46,601 nucleotides of DNA from Arthrobacter sp. efr-133-R2A-120 (GCF_030209835.1 NZ_JARVRF010000040.1:1-46601), one strand, 5' to 3'; counted from the first letter of the stretch, positions 17,220 through 25,369 are shown. Notes: generated by a model not told the origin, from the letters alone. Numbers and translations: made by a program.

Positions 17220-18848
17220 TTACTTTGAAATAGTTCCCAATCGGAACTTGAAGGAAGCGTCAAGCGTCTTGTCGACGCCGTTCACGCCCTTCGCCGAGAT
17301 GGCAACCTGGGCACCCTGGAGCAGCGGCAAAGTGGAAATGTCCTTTGCCAGAGCGTTCTGGGCGTCCTTGATGGTGGATTCGCGAGCCGACTTGTCCGTA
17401 GTGGTCAGCTGCTTGTTGATCAGGTCCGTCACGGCCGGGTCGTTGAAGTGGTTCTTCAAGAAGCCCCCGTTCGGGAAGAACGGGGTCAGGTAGTTGTCGG
17501 GGTCGCTGAAGTCAGGGAACCAACCGAACTGGAACAGCGGGTACTCGTCCGCACGGCTGGCCTTGCTGTAGGTCACCCATTCGGTGGACTGCAGGTTCAC
17601 CTTGAAGAGGCCCGACTTCTCAAGCTGGTCCTTGATCATGGCGTACTCGTCGCCCGAGGACTTGCCATAGTGGTCCGGGTTGTACTGGAGGTTCAGCGTA
17701 ACGACGTCCTTGACGCCGGCATCGGAAAGGACCTTCTTGGCTTTGTCCAAGCTCGGCTTTCCGTTGTCTCCGTAGGCATCCTTGAACGACTCGTTGGCGC
17801 CCAGGAAGCCACTGGGGACGTTGGAGTAGAGCGGCAGGTAGGTGCCCTTGTAGACCTGGTCCGCGATTGCCTGGCGGTCAACGAGGTTGGCGATCGCCTG
17901 GCGCACGGCAAGTGCCTTGGCCGGGTCGGCACCGGCTGCCTTGGTGCCGAACGGCATGGTGTCGAAGTTGAAGGTGATGTAGCGGATTTCGCCGCCGGGA
18001 CCAACGTTGACCTTGACCTTCGAGTCCTTCTTGAGGTCGTCGACGTCGGTGGCGCTGAGGCTTCGGTTCGCAACGTCGATGTTGCCCTGCTGGATGTCCA
18101 GCTTCATGTTGGTGGGCTCGGCGTAGTACTTGATCGTGGCGGCGTCGTTGGCCGGCTTGCCCAGGACACCCTGGTAGTCAGGGTAGGCCTTGAGGCTGAT
18201 GAGCTCGTTCTTCTTGTAGCTGTCGATCGTGTACTGGCCATAGAACGCCTTGGCCTTGATGATGTCGTCATCGGAAAGGAGTTTGTCGGCCGGGAAGACC
18301 TGGTGGTCAACAATCGGCGCGGCCGGGCTGCTGAGGATCTGCGGGAACGTCTGGTCGTTGGCGAGCTTCAGCTTGAAAACGGCCGTGTTGGCGTCAGGGG
18401 TGGTGACGCTGTCCAGGTTTGCGAGCAGGCTTGCAGGACCGGCGGGGTCGTTGATCTTGAGCTGCCGGTCGAACGAAAACTTGACGTCGGTGGAGTCCAG
18501 CGTGTGGCCATTGGCCCACTTGAGTCCGGGCTTCAGCTTGACGGTGTACTCGGTGGGCGACGTGAACGACGCCGACGCTGCCAGGTCGGGAACGGGGTCG
18601 GCGCTTCCTGGCTTCGAGTTGAGGAGGAAGGAATATACCTGGTTCATCACCATGAAGGAACCGTTGTCGTACGAGCCCGCGGGATCGAGTGCAGTCACCT
18701 TGTCGGTGGTGCCATATGCGATCGGACCGCTGGCAGCTGAAGAAGCCGAACTGCCGCCGCCTGCCGGGCCCGTGCAGGCCGTCAACGCGAATACGGAGAT
18801 GCCCGCGAACGCGATGGCGCTTCGCAAGGCTTTTTTGTTCAATGCCAT
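17220..18848 (-). CDS. Family-5 ABC transporter substrate-binding lipoprotein
   Basis: This 542-residue extracytoplasmic solute-binding protein belongs to the DppA/OppA family (SBP_bac_5). It starts MALNKKALRSAIAFAGISVF and has lipobox LTAC, so it is membrane-anchored. Characteristic stretches include KLKPGLKWANGHTLDSTDVKFSFDR and VRQAIANLVDRQAIADQVYKGTYLP. A peptide substrate is the default, but some family-5 proteins bind oligosaccharides, and the LacI-like sites upstream leave that open. The frame is open to 18923, but the signal peptide sets the start at ATG 18848. It is the first gene of the importer operon. The leader contains a small ACGGCG-AAC-CGCCGT hairpin (18873-18887). Confidence 0.93.
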   Translation of the reverse strand: MALNKKALRSAIAFAGISVFALTACTGPAGGGSSASSAASGPIAYGTTDKVTALDPAGSYDNGSFMVMNQVYSFLLNSKPGSADPVPDLAASASFTSPTEYTVKLKPGLKWANGHTLDSTDVKFSFDRQLKINDPAGPASLLANLDSVTTPDANTAVFKLKLANDQTFPQILSSPAAPIVDHQVFPADKLLSDDDIIKAKAFYGQYTIDSYKKNELISLKAYPDYQGVLGKPANDAATIKYYAEPTNMKLDIQQGNIDVANRSLSATDVDDLKKDSKVKVNVGPGGEIRYITFNFDTMPFGTKAAGADPAKALAVRQAIANLVDRQAIADQVYKGTYLPLYSNVPSGFLGANESFKDAYGDNGKPSLDKAKKVLSDAGVKDVVTLNLQYNPDHYGKSSGDEYAMIKDQLEKSGLFKVNLQSTEWVTYSKASRADEYPLFQFGWFPDFSDPDNYLTPFFPNGGFLKNHFNDPAVTDLINKQLTTTDKSARESTIKDAQNALAKDISTLPLLQGAQVAISAKGVNGVDKTLDASFKFRLGTISK

Positions 18849-18945
18849 CAGTGAACTTTCTGTTCGATGGATACGGCGAACCGCCGTCGGTAATTTCCTA
18901 GGAGCACATACTCCTGACTCCACGATTCAATCAGAAGCTTTTCAG

Positions 18946-18956
18946 GTGAAACGTTT
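18946..18956 (-). promoter_or_regulatory. LacI-like site upstream of the importer operon
   Basis: GTGAAACGTTT contains the perfect palindrome AAACGTTT with a central CG, the hallmark of LacI-family operators. It lies about 100 bp upstream of the binding-protein start. The same 11-mer occurs at 44424-44440 on the other strand. Whether it is bound by a regulator is not known. Confidence 0.4.
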
Positions 18957-18957
18957 G

Positions 18958-18981
18958 ATTTTGTGAGTTGAGACACAAAAT
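18958..18981 (-). promoter_or_regulatory. Perfect 24-bp palindrome upstream of the importer operon
   Basis: ATTTTGTG (18958-18965), an 8-nt spacer, and CACAAAAT (18974-18981) form a perfect inverted repeat in an AT-rich patch that contrasts with its GC-rich surroundings. The position, 110-133 bp upstream of the binding-protein gene, fits an operator or activator site for the ABC importer. The cognate regulator is not in the window. Confidence 0.55.
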
Positions 18982-19054
18982 TTACTTTTCTTTTGGCGCG
19001 CAGTGGGCTAGGCAGACCGGCGCACGCCGCTTCGAACGGTAGCGAGCGGAAGCC

Positions 19055-19070
19055 GTTAGCGCTCACAATT
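19055..19070 (-). promoter_or_regulatory. Lac-operator-like site
   Basis: Read on the minus strand, this is AATTGTGAGCGCTAAC, nearly the left two-thirds of a symmetric lac-type operator with the central GCGC. It lies between the mnmA stop (19115) and the importer promoter region, about 210 bp upstream of the binding-protein start. A LacI-family target is plausible but only one arm is well conserved. Confidence 0.35.
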
Positions 19071-19114
19071 TCGCGCGCGACTTTCCGGGGAGCAAGTCAC
19101 CGGAATTCGCGGGC

Positions 19115-20254
19115 CTAGAGCTCCGCGCGCTGAAGGGAACGGGCGGCGTCGATGGTTGCCTGGCCCAGGACACGGGTGCCTTGGTACAGCACGATGGTCT
19201 GCCCGGGAGCCACTCCACGGAGGGGATCGACAAGAGTCACCACGAGGCCTTCGCGCTCGATGCCGGTGTCGTCGACGTGCCGCTCGACAGATGCCTTGGC
19301 AGGAACGGGATCGCCATGGGCGCGCACCTGCGCGTAGCAGTCGAACTCGGCGCCGGTAGCGACCTCGGCAATGGGCAGGCCTGCCCAAGACACCTTGATT
19401 CCGCGGATCTCGTCGATGGCCAGCAGGGCTTCGGGCCCGACGACCACCTTGTTTTCCTTGGGCCGGATCTCCAGGACGAAGCGCGGCTTGCCATCAGCGG
19501 CCGGAGTGCCCAGCTTGAGGCCGCGGCGCTGGCCGACGGTGAACGCGTTCGCCCCGGGGTGCTCCCCTACCTTGGTTCCAGACTCGTCCACGATGTCGCC
19601 CGTGGTCATGTCGATCTTCTCGGCGAGCCAGCCGGCGGTATCGCCGTCCGGGATGAAGCAGATGTCATGGCTGTCCGGCTTGTTTGCCACGGACAGGCCG
19701 CGGCGCTCGGCCTCCGCGCGGACCTCGGCCTTGGAGGGAGTCTCCGCCAGCGGGAACATGGAGTGCTTGAGCTGTTCGTGGGTCAGGACGCCGAGCACGT
19801 AGCTTTGGTCCTTGGCCCAATCCGCCGCGCGGTGGAGTTCTGGGTTTCCGTCCGCGTCCTGGATGACCTTCGCGTAGTGGCCCGTGCAGACCGCGTCGAA
19901 ACCCAGGGCAATGGCCTTCTCCAACAGGGCGGCGAACTTGATCCGCTCGTTGCAGCGCATGCAGGGATTGGGAGTGCGGCCCGCGGCGTATTCATCGATG
20001 AAGTCCTGGACAACATCTTCCTTGAAGCGCTCCGAGAAGTCCCACACATAGTAGGGAATCCCCAGCACGTCGCAGGCACGCCAGGCGTCGCGGGAGTCTT
20101 CGATCGTGCAGCAGCCACGGCTGCCGGTGCGCAGCGTTCCGGGCATGCGGGACAGCGCCAAGTGGACGCCTACGACGTCGTGCCCTGCCTCGACGGCGCG
20201 GGCGGCGGCAACGGCGGAGTCGACTCCGCCGCTCATGGCTGCAAGAACTCGCAT
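19115..20254 (-). CDS. mnmA: tRNA-specific 2-thiouridylase MnmA
   Basis: This 379-residue enzyme inserts sulfur at C2 of U34 in Lys, Glu and Gln tRNAs, using sulfur from a cysteine desulfurase. The PP-loop SGGVDS is at residues 8-13. The catalytic pair is Cys101 in RTPNPCMRCNERIKF and Cys199 in DSHDICFIPDGD. TGHYAK and GQRRGLKLG are also conserved. The start is ATG 20254 (MRVLAAMSGG); the longer frame to 20314 adds a non-conserved 20 residues. In many actinobacteria mnmA lies directly after a cysteine desulfurase gene, but here the flavoprotein gene on the opposite strand separates them. Confidence 0.96.
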   Translation of the reverse strand: MRVLAAMSGGVDSAVAAARAVEAGHDVVGVHLALSRMPGTLRTGSRGCCTIEDSRDAWRACDVLGIPYYVWDFSERFKEDVVQDFIDEYAAGRTPNPCMRCNERIKFAALLEKAIALGFDAVCTGHYAKVIQDADGNPELHRAADWAKDQSYVLGVLTHEQLKHSMFPLAETPSKAEVRAEAERRGLSVANKPDSHDICFIPDGDTAGWLAEKIDMTTGDIVDESGTKVGEHPGANAFTVGQRRGLKLGTPAADGKPRFVLEIRPKENKVVVGPEALLAIDEIRGIKVSWAGLPIAEVATGAEFDCYAQVRAHGDPVPAKASVERHVDDTGIEREGLVVTLVDPLRGVAPGQTIVLYQGTRVLGQATIDAARSLQRAEL

Positions 20255-20352
20255 GCTGGCTTTCTGTTGATGTTGGGGAGAAGAATTGCGGCTGAAGAGA
20301 GTGAGCGCGCCCAACTATTCTAGCGCCCGCGGGAATCCGCCCCAAAAATGCC

Positions 20353-20400
20353 TTGACCACCGTCGAGGACGATTCTAAAGTCAAAACTAACAGTTTTAGA
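20353..20400 (+). promoter_or_regulatory. Promoter with overlapping palindromic operator (flavoprotein gene)
   Basis: TTGACC (20353-20358), a 17-bp spacer and TAAAGT (20376-20381) form a good housekeeping-type promoter. The -10 lies inside a 27-bp imperfect palindrome at 20374-20400 that begins TCTAAAGTCAAAAC and ends AGTTTTAGA; an inner AAAACT-AAC-AGTTTT repeat is perfect. The same layout occurs at 23752-23801. A regulator bound here would block RNA polymerase. The likely candidate is the COG2345 protein at 23055-23720. Confidence 0.65.
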
Positions 20401-20471
20401 TTGCGGCACGCGCGTTCACGCACACGCGGACCGCGCATGCGAACCGCCGACGCCCCGCGAATCGAGTCACC

Positions 20472-21710
20472 ATGGACACCGAACACATCCTTATTGCAGG
20501 CGGCGGGCTGGCCGGCGCAACGGCTGCCAAGACATTGCGCTCCGAAGGATTCCAGGGCCGCATCACCGTGGTCTGCGCCGAGAATGAACAGCCCTACTTG
20601 CGCCCTCCCCTCTCCAAGGAGTTCCTCCTGGGCAAAGCCGGCGAGGATAGCGTCCCGGTGCTGGCGGCCGGCTGGTACGGGGAGAACGACGTCGGACTCC
20701 TCCTTGGCGAGGCGGTCGCGGCTGCCGATCCTGCCGCCCACACGGCACAGCTGCGATCAGGAACCGAGCTTCAGTTCAGCAAGCTCCTGATCGCCACGGG
20801 GGCGCAGCCGCGCCGGATTCCGCTCCCCGGTTCCGATCTTGCGGGTGTCATGACGTTCCGGACGTTCGATGATTCGCGCCGACTCAAGGAAGAACTGTCG
20901 ATCGGAGGCCGGAATGTCGTGATGATCGGTTCGGGTTGGATCGGCATGGAGCTTGCCGCGGCCGCGAGCAGCTACGGCAATACCGTGACGCTGCTGGGCT
21001 TGGAAGACGTACCTCTCAGCATGGCCATAGGACCCGAACTGGGCGGCTTCTTCCGCAGCCTGCACGAAAAGCACGGCGTGCAGTTCCGGCTCCCCGCGAG
21101 CGCAGCCGAAATCACCGGCGTCGAGGGCAAGGCGAACGCCGTCGTCACCAACTCCGGCGAAGTCCTCGCTGCCGACCTCGTGGTGATGGCCGTCGGCGTC
21201 GTTCCGGATACGGCCTTGGCCGAAGCCGCCGGTTTGGATATCCGCAACGGAATCGTGGTGGATTCATCGCTCCGGACCAGCAGTCCGGACGTGTTCGCCG
21301 CCGGAGACGTCGCGAACGCCCTCCACCCCTTCACCGGCGATCACCACCGCAGCGAGCACTGGTCCAACGCCCTCAACGGCGGCAAGGTCGCCGCGAAAGC
21401 GATGCTGGGACAGGATGCGATGCTGGACGTCGTCCCGTATTTCTACACGGACCAGTTCGACGTCTCAATGGAGTACTGGGGATATCCCACGCTCGCGGCA
21501 GGGTCAGTACCCGTCATCCGCGGCGCGTTGGAGGAAAACAGCTTCCTTGCCTTCTGGCTACGGGACGGCGCCATCGTGGCCGGCATGAGTGTCAACCAGC
21601 AACGGGTACAAAAGCCCGTCAAGGCACTCATTTCGGGGCGCGTTCCGGTGGACGTGGACCGCCTGACCGATCCTGCCGTTCCGCTGGATCAGTTGTTGCC
21701 CGGTACCTAA
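20472..21710 (+). CDS. FAD/NAD(P)-dependent oxidoreductase, ferredoxin/rubredoxin reductase-like
   Basis: This 412-residue flavoprotein has an FAD-binding Rossmann motif (LIAGGGLAGATAAKTL, residues 6-21), a conserved PYLRPPLSKEFL, an NAD(P)-binding motif (VMIGSGWIGMELAAAA, about 149-164), the second FAD contact VFAAGDVAN, and a C-terminal Reductase_C domain with EYWGYP. Family members pass electrons from NAD(P)H to ferredoxins or Rieske proteins of oxygenases. No ferredoxin or oxygenase gene is nearby, so its partner is unknown. The ATG at 20472 lacks a strong Shine-Dalgarno. It overlaps the cysteine desulfurase gene tail-to-tail by 4 bp and shares an operator type with the DoxX gene. Confidence 0.9.
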   Translation: MDTEHILIAGGGLAGATAAKTLRSEGFQGRITVVCAENEQPYLRPPLSKEFLLGKAGEDSVPVLAAGWYGENDVGLLLGEAVAAADPAAHTAQLRSGTELQFSKLLIATGAQPRRIPLPGSDLAGVMTFRTFDDSRRLKEELSIGGRNVVMIGSGWIGMELAAAASSYGNTVTLLGLEDVPLSMAIGPELGGFFRSLHEKHGVQFRLPASAAEITGVEGKANAVVTNSGEVLAADLVVMAVGVVPDTALAEAAGLDIRNGIVVDSSLRTSSPDVFAAGDVANALHPFTGDHHRSEHWSNALNGGKVAAKAMLGQDAMLDVVPYFYTDQFDVSMEYWGYPTLAAGSVPVIRGALEENSFLAFWLRDGAIVAGMSVNQQRVQKPVKALISGRVPVDVDRLTDPAVPLDQLLPGT

Positions 21711-22957
21711 TCGCCCGCCGAGCTGCCTGCAGAACCGCTACCGTGGCCCCGGGCCACGGTGCCCGCGGTCTGGATGCTGGACTCGTGACCGGCCATTCCG
21801 GCAAGCTTCGCCCGGGCATACGCGTCCGGCAGGGCCTTGAGGAGGGCGTCGACGTCGGCGTCGTCCGAGGAGTGCCCCAGGCTGAATCGCTGTGCACCCC
21901 GGGCGGTGTCCTCATCAAGCCCCATGGCGAGCAAGACGTGAGATGGCCTGGGGACCCCTGCGGTACAGGCGGATCCCGTGGAAGACTCAATACCTGCGAG
22001 GTCCAGCAGGAACAGCAAGGAATCGCCCTCGCAGCCAGGGAAGGTGAAGTGCGCGTTGCCCGGAAGCCGGGCGTCTCCAGGCGCTCCGCGCAGCACAGCC
22101 TCGGGAATGGCCGCGTGGACCCCCTCAATGATCTTGTCCCGCAAGCCACTGATTCGCTCGCGCTCCGCGGGCAGGTTCCGGGCAACAGACTCTGCTGCGG
22201 CGGCGAAAGCAGCGATCGACGCCGTATCCAGGGTTCCCGAGCGGACGTCGCGCTCTTGCCCTCCCCCGTGCTGGACGGGAGTGACCTTGGTGGACCTCCC
22301 CAGGAACAGGGCGCCCACACCCACGGGTCCGCCGATTTTGTGGCTCGACACCGACATCGCAGCGAGCCCGGATTCGCGAAAACTGAGGGGAATAGAGCCG
22401 AACGCCTGGACAGCGTCCGAGTGCACAGGAATGCCGTGGGCGGCGGCGATTTCCACGATTTCCTTGACGGGCTGGATGCTGCCCACCTCGTTATTCGCCC
22501 ACATGACGGTGACCAGGGCCACCGATCCCGGATCACGTTCGATCTCCGCCCGCACCGCGTCCAGCCGCACCACGCCTTGGGAATCGACGGGAAGCCACAC
22601 CGCTTCGGCCCCTTCGTGCCGTTCAAGCCATTCAACCGTGTCCTGCACCGCGTGGTGCTCGACGGCGGAACAAAGGATCCGCTTGCGCCGGCCGTCTTCG
22701 TCGCGGCGGGCCCAGTACATCCCCTTGACGGCGAGGTTGTCTGCCTCGGTGCCTCCGGACGTGAAGATGAGCTCGGAAGGATGCGCCCCGGCCGCTGCCG
22801 CAATGGCCTCTCGCGCATCTTCCACGGATCGCCGGGCACGCCGACCTGAAGCGTGCAACGATGACGGATTGCCGGTCCGTGCCAGCTCGCGGGTCATGGC
22901 AGCGAGGGCGACGGCGGCAAGGGGCGTGGTGGCGGCATGGTCCAGGTAAACAGGCAC
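21707..22957 (-). CDS. Cysteine desulfurase (IscS/NifS type)
   Basis: This 416-residue PLP enzyme takes sulfur from cysteine for tRNA thiolation and Fe-S clusters. It begins MPVYLDHAATTP. Key sites are HH after SAVE (100-102), the Schiff-base lysine Lys207 in SVSSHKIGGPVG, and the catalytic cysteine Cys331 in SSTGSACTAG on a long loop, which places it with the IscS/NifS group. The C-terminal 30 residues are Gly/Ser-rich and extra to the fold. The ATG is at 22957. It is an obvious sulfur donor for MnmA (19115-20254) and lies 97 bp downstream of the SufR-like regulator gene on the same strand, so the two may be cotranscribed. Confidence 0.95.
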   Translation of the reverse strand: MPVYLDHAATTPLAAVALAAMTRELARTGNPSSLHASGRRARRSVEDAREAIAAAAGAHPSELIFTSGGTEADNLAVKGMYWARRDEDGRRKRILCSAVEHHAVQDTVEWLERHEGAEAVWLPVDSQGVVRLDAVRAEIERDPGSVALVTVMWANNEVGSIQPVKEIVEIAAAHGIPVHSDAVQAFGSIPLSFRESGLAAMSVSSHKIGGPVGVGALFLGRSTKVTPVQHGGGQERDVRSGTLDTASIAAFAAAAESVARNLPAERERISGLRDKIIEGVHAAIPEAVLRGAPGDARLPGNAHFTFPGCEGDSLLFLLDLAGIESSTGSACTAGVPRPSHVLLAMGLDEDTARGAQRFSLGHSSDDADVDALLKALPDAYARAKLAGMAGHESSIQTAGTVARGHGSGSAGSSAGD

Positions 22958-23054
22958 TACCCAAGTCTATCGAGGCAGGCGGAATCAGGCTCCGGCGGCG
23001 GAAGGTGCCTTCCCCGGCCGCTCTCCTCTCCGCGGGACTGATCCGCCGGACGGA

Positions 23055-23720
23055 TCACGATGTCGGAAGGATTCTTGCGCAGCAATGGCCTTCGCGGTCG
23101 TCGTCGGCGATCCGGTCCTCGGCAATTCCGCACGCGGCCGCCGCTCCGCTCAGGAAGGCGCCGTTCATGGCGCAGACGACGCTCGTGTGGCTTTCGGCCA
23201 GCCGGTGGAACGGGCAATTGACCAAGGAGTAGCCGCCGTCCTCGTCAGCTTCCGGCCTGTAACCATAGTTCGCCAGGACATCTTCGAAATGCGGCTCCGC
23301 GCTGCCGGCTTCGCGGCCCCGGGCGTAGGCGGTTTCGAGGAGAGCTTCGCGGGGCGAGCCACCCTTCGCCATCAAGTCCTGGATGGCAGAGGCCATCACT
23401 TCCCCGGCGAGATCATAATGGCGCTCCGGAACCGAGGCGCCGATCTCTTCAATGACAGGCGCATACAGCTTCGCAGGGCGCCCGGAACCCGGACCGACCT
23501 TGCCGCCAAGCTTGCGGAATTCAACACTGAGGAGCCCGTCACGGACCAACCGGTCCAGGTGAAAGGAGGCCGTGCTGCGGGGAAGCCCAAGAGCCATCGC
23601 GGCGTCGTCGCGGCTGACCGCGTCGCTTGCGCCGCAGACGTGCTCGTACAAGCGGCGGCGGTTGCCGTCGTCGAGGGATGCCAGCGCGGAAAGCCGACGC
23701 AGCCAAGGAAGTCCGGTCAT
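23055..23720 (-). CDS. COG2345/SufR-like HTH regulator with putative Fe-S cysteines
   Basis: This 221-residue protein has an N-terminal winged helix-turn-helix (about 18-80; DDAAMALGLPRSTASFHLDRLVRDGLL) and a C-terminal effector domain with Cys169, Cys183, Cys197, Cys213 and Cys214. The sequence NCPFHRLAES and the spacing C-x13-C-x13-C-x15-C closely resemble the Fe-S-binding SufR regulators, which sense cluster status. The ATG at 23720 faces the DoxX gene across a 90-bp divergent region with a full palindrome and a half-site. The neighbouring cysteine desulfurase supports an Fe-S or redox role. Cluster binding is inferred only. It is the best candidate regulator for both palindromic promoters. 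Confidence 0.8.
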   Translation of the reverse strand: MTGLPWLRRLSALASLDDGNRRRLYEHVCGASDAVSRDDAAMALGLPRSTASFHLDRLVRDGLLSVEFRKLGGKVGPGSGRPAKLYAPVIEEIGASVPERHYDLAGEVMASAIQDLMAKGGSPREALLETAYARGREAGSAEPHFEDVLANYGYRPEADEDGGYSLVNCPFHRLAESHTSVVCAMNGAFLSGAAAACGIAEDRIADDDREGHCCARILPTS

Positions 23721-23734
23721 GCAACCAGCCTAAC

Positions 23735-23745
23735 TCTAAAATCAA
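23735..23745 (-). promoter_or_regulatory. TCTAAA half-site upstream of the regulator gene
   Basis: TCTAAAATCAA, identical to the left part of the 23773-23799 palindrome and one base from that at 20374-20400, lies 15 bp upstream of the regulator's ATG. It suggests autoregulation. No matching right arm is present. Confidence 0.5.
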
Positions 23746-23751
23746 CACCCA

Positions 23752-23801
23752 TTGCTTAATCCTCCCGTCCTTTCTAAAATCAAACTATCGACTTTTAGAA
23801 A
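23752..23801 (+). promoter_or_regulatory. Promoter with overlapping palindromic operator (DoxX gene)
   Basis: TTGCTT (23752-23757), a 17-bp spacer and TAAAAT (23775-23780) form a strong promoter. The -10 sits in the left arm of a perfect inverted repeat: TTTCTAAAA (23771-23779), 13-nt spacer, TTTTAGAAA (23793-23801). The transcription start would fall in the spacer, so a bound regulator would repress. The right arm also lies upstream of the divergent regulator gene. Confidence 0.7.
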
Positions 23802-23810
23802 GAAGGCATC

Positions 23811-24230
23811 ATGAACACCGCATCATCCCCGGCCCAAGCGAAAACCGGATCGCGCATGGCCCTCGATCCCCAGCGGCAGGCATTCCTGCTCCTCCGGACC
23901 GTGTTCACCGTGGCGCCGATCTTTTTCGGCCTGGACAAGTTCACCAACCTGCTGACCCACTGGACGATCTACTTGGCGCCAGTGGCCACTTCTGTGATTC
24001 CGGTCCCGGCCCAGACCTTCATGTACATCGTGGGCGTCGTGGAGGTTGTCGCCGGCGTCGCAGTGGCAGTCCGGCCACGCTTTGGCTCGCTCCTGGTAGC
24101 CGTGTGGCTTCTGGGCATCATCGTGAACCTGCTGGTGCTCGGCAACTTCTTCGACGTCGCCCTTCGCGACTTCGGCCTGCTCGTGGGCGCACTCGCGCTC
24201 AACCGCCTGGCCGTCGCCTCGCGTCACTGA
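23811..24230 (+). CDS. DoxX family membrane protein
   Basis: This 139-residue protein has four predicted TM helices (about 30-48, 62-90, 95-117, 120-136) after a short polar N-terminus. LLLRTVFTVAPIFFGLDKF and YIVGVVEVVAGVAVAVRP match the DoxX family. DoxX proteins are linked to quinone- or thiol-based redox stress in actinobacteria, but the enzymatic role is unsettled. The ATG at 23811 follows AAAGAAGG. Its promoter is overlapped by the 23771-23801 palindrome, so it is probably controlled by the divergent SufR-like regulator together with the flavoprotein gene. Confidence 0.85.
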   Translation: MNTASSPAQAKTGSRMALDPQRQAFLLLRTVFTVAPIFFGLDKFTNLLTHWTIYLAPVATSVIPVPAQTFMYIVGVVEVVAGVAVAVRPRFGSLLVAVWLLGIIVNLLVLGNFFDVALRDFGLLVGALALNRLAVASRH

Positions 24231-24238
24231 CCGGCCGG

Positions 24239-25231
24239 TCAGGCCAATACCCGCAGGGCGCCCGGAACCACGTCGATGTCCAAGGGAAGGAAGCCGATCC
24301 GCTCACCGTCGGCGTAGGCCACCAAGTTCTCGGCGGCAAGCCGCACTGAACGCACCCGGCGGATTTCAACCGCCGGGTGCGAGGTGTGCCGGCCGGAAAA
24401 GACCTTCGGGAAGACCGCGAGGAGGGCCAGCCGGGACAGCGGCTTGACGATAAACAGATCCAGCAACCCGTCGTCGGGCGCGGCATCCGGGACGATGCGC
24501 ATCCCGCCGCCGATCGATTGGGCGTTGGCCACTGAAATCAGCATGGCACCTTCCCGCGACGTCACGCCGTCGGCCGTCACCGTGTAGTTGATCGCCCGGA
24601 ACGATCCGAGCTCCCGGAGCATCGCCAGGGTGTAGCGGAGTGCTCCGCGGGGCCACCTCCAGGAGTTTGCCCGTTCGTTGACGGCAGCGTCGAATCCCGC
24701 GGATACGGCTCCAGCAAACCAAATAGTGCGCCCGCCGGTGGTGATGCGGCCGGCGTCGAGCACCCGCCCACCGTCGGCGAGCGCCGAAACCACACGGGCA
24801 CAGGAGCCCTCGACATCCTGCAAAGGCAGTCCAAGCATCCGGGCTACGTCGTTCCCCGTACCCACGGGCACAATCCCGAGCGGCAACCCGGTCCTGCCAA
24901 GTGAGTTGACGCCCAAATGGACCATGCCGTCGCCGCCAACCACCACCAAGGCTTCGGCGCCTGCGCGAAGGGCTTCGTCTACCGCTTCCCGCAAGGCGTC
25001 CATGCTGTTGCGCCGAAGTACGACGACGTCGAGACCCTCGGCGCGAAGGAAGCGGGCGGCTTCGTCCCCTGCTAGGGCATGCCGGCCAAACGCTGCGGCG
25101 GGATTGACCGCCAGCACGATCGTTCCGCGTGGCGATCCGTTCAACCGTTCGGGGCCGGGGCTGGGTGGGCCGGGTCTGGGTGGGTCTGGGTGATGATCGG
25201 AGCCGGCCGGGGAGTTCACAGCATGAATCAT
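24239..25231 (-). CDS. Diacylglycerol/sphingosine kinase family protein
   Basis: This 330-residue protein belongs to the DAGK_cat family. It has VLAVNPAAAFGR at the start of the fold (about residue 39), the nucleotide-binding VVVGGDGMVHLGVNSL, and GIVPVGTGNDVARMLGL. The C-terminal beta-rich part ends VAYADGERIGFLPLDIDVVPGALRVLA, as in DgkB/YegS-type lipid kinases. It likely phosphorylates a membrane lipid such as diacylglycerol. The first 36 residues are a Pro/Gly-rich extension, so the true start could be later than the ATG at 25231, which has only a weak ribosome site. It is convergent with the DoxX gene (8 bp apart). Confidence 0.88.
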   Translation of the reverse strand: MIHAVNSPAGSDHHPDPPRPGPPSPGPERLNGSPRGTIVLAVNPAAAFGRHALAGDEAARFLRAEGLDVVVLRRNSMDALREAVDEALRAGAEALVVVGGDGMVHLGVNSLGRTGLPLGIVPVGTGNDVARMLGLPLQDVEGSCARVVSALADGGRVLDAGRITTGGRTIWFAGAVSAGFDAAVNERANSWRWPRGALRYTLAMLRELGSFRAINYTVTADGVTSREGAMLISVANAQSIGGGMRIVPDAAPDDGLLDLFIVKPLSRLALLAVFPKVFSGRHTSHPAVEIRRVRSVRLAAENLVAYADGERIGFLPLDIDVVPGALRVLA

Positions 25232-25369
25232 GCCACCGGCAGGCGCGGGATCAGCGGAACTAAAGCCTGGGCCGCCGTCGTTCTCATGGTGGGCTAGCTA
25301 GACTTGCCAAGACCGCCGCTCCGCACCGGGACGGCAGGAATTTTCAGAATCCCAGAGAAAGGCCCATGG

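Noticed and set aside
20936..22849. 637-codon open frame on the plus strand across the flavoprotein and desulfurase genes
   Set aside because: It runs out of frame through one real gene and antisense through another; Arg-rich low-complexity protein.
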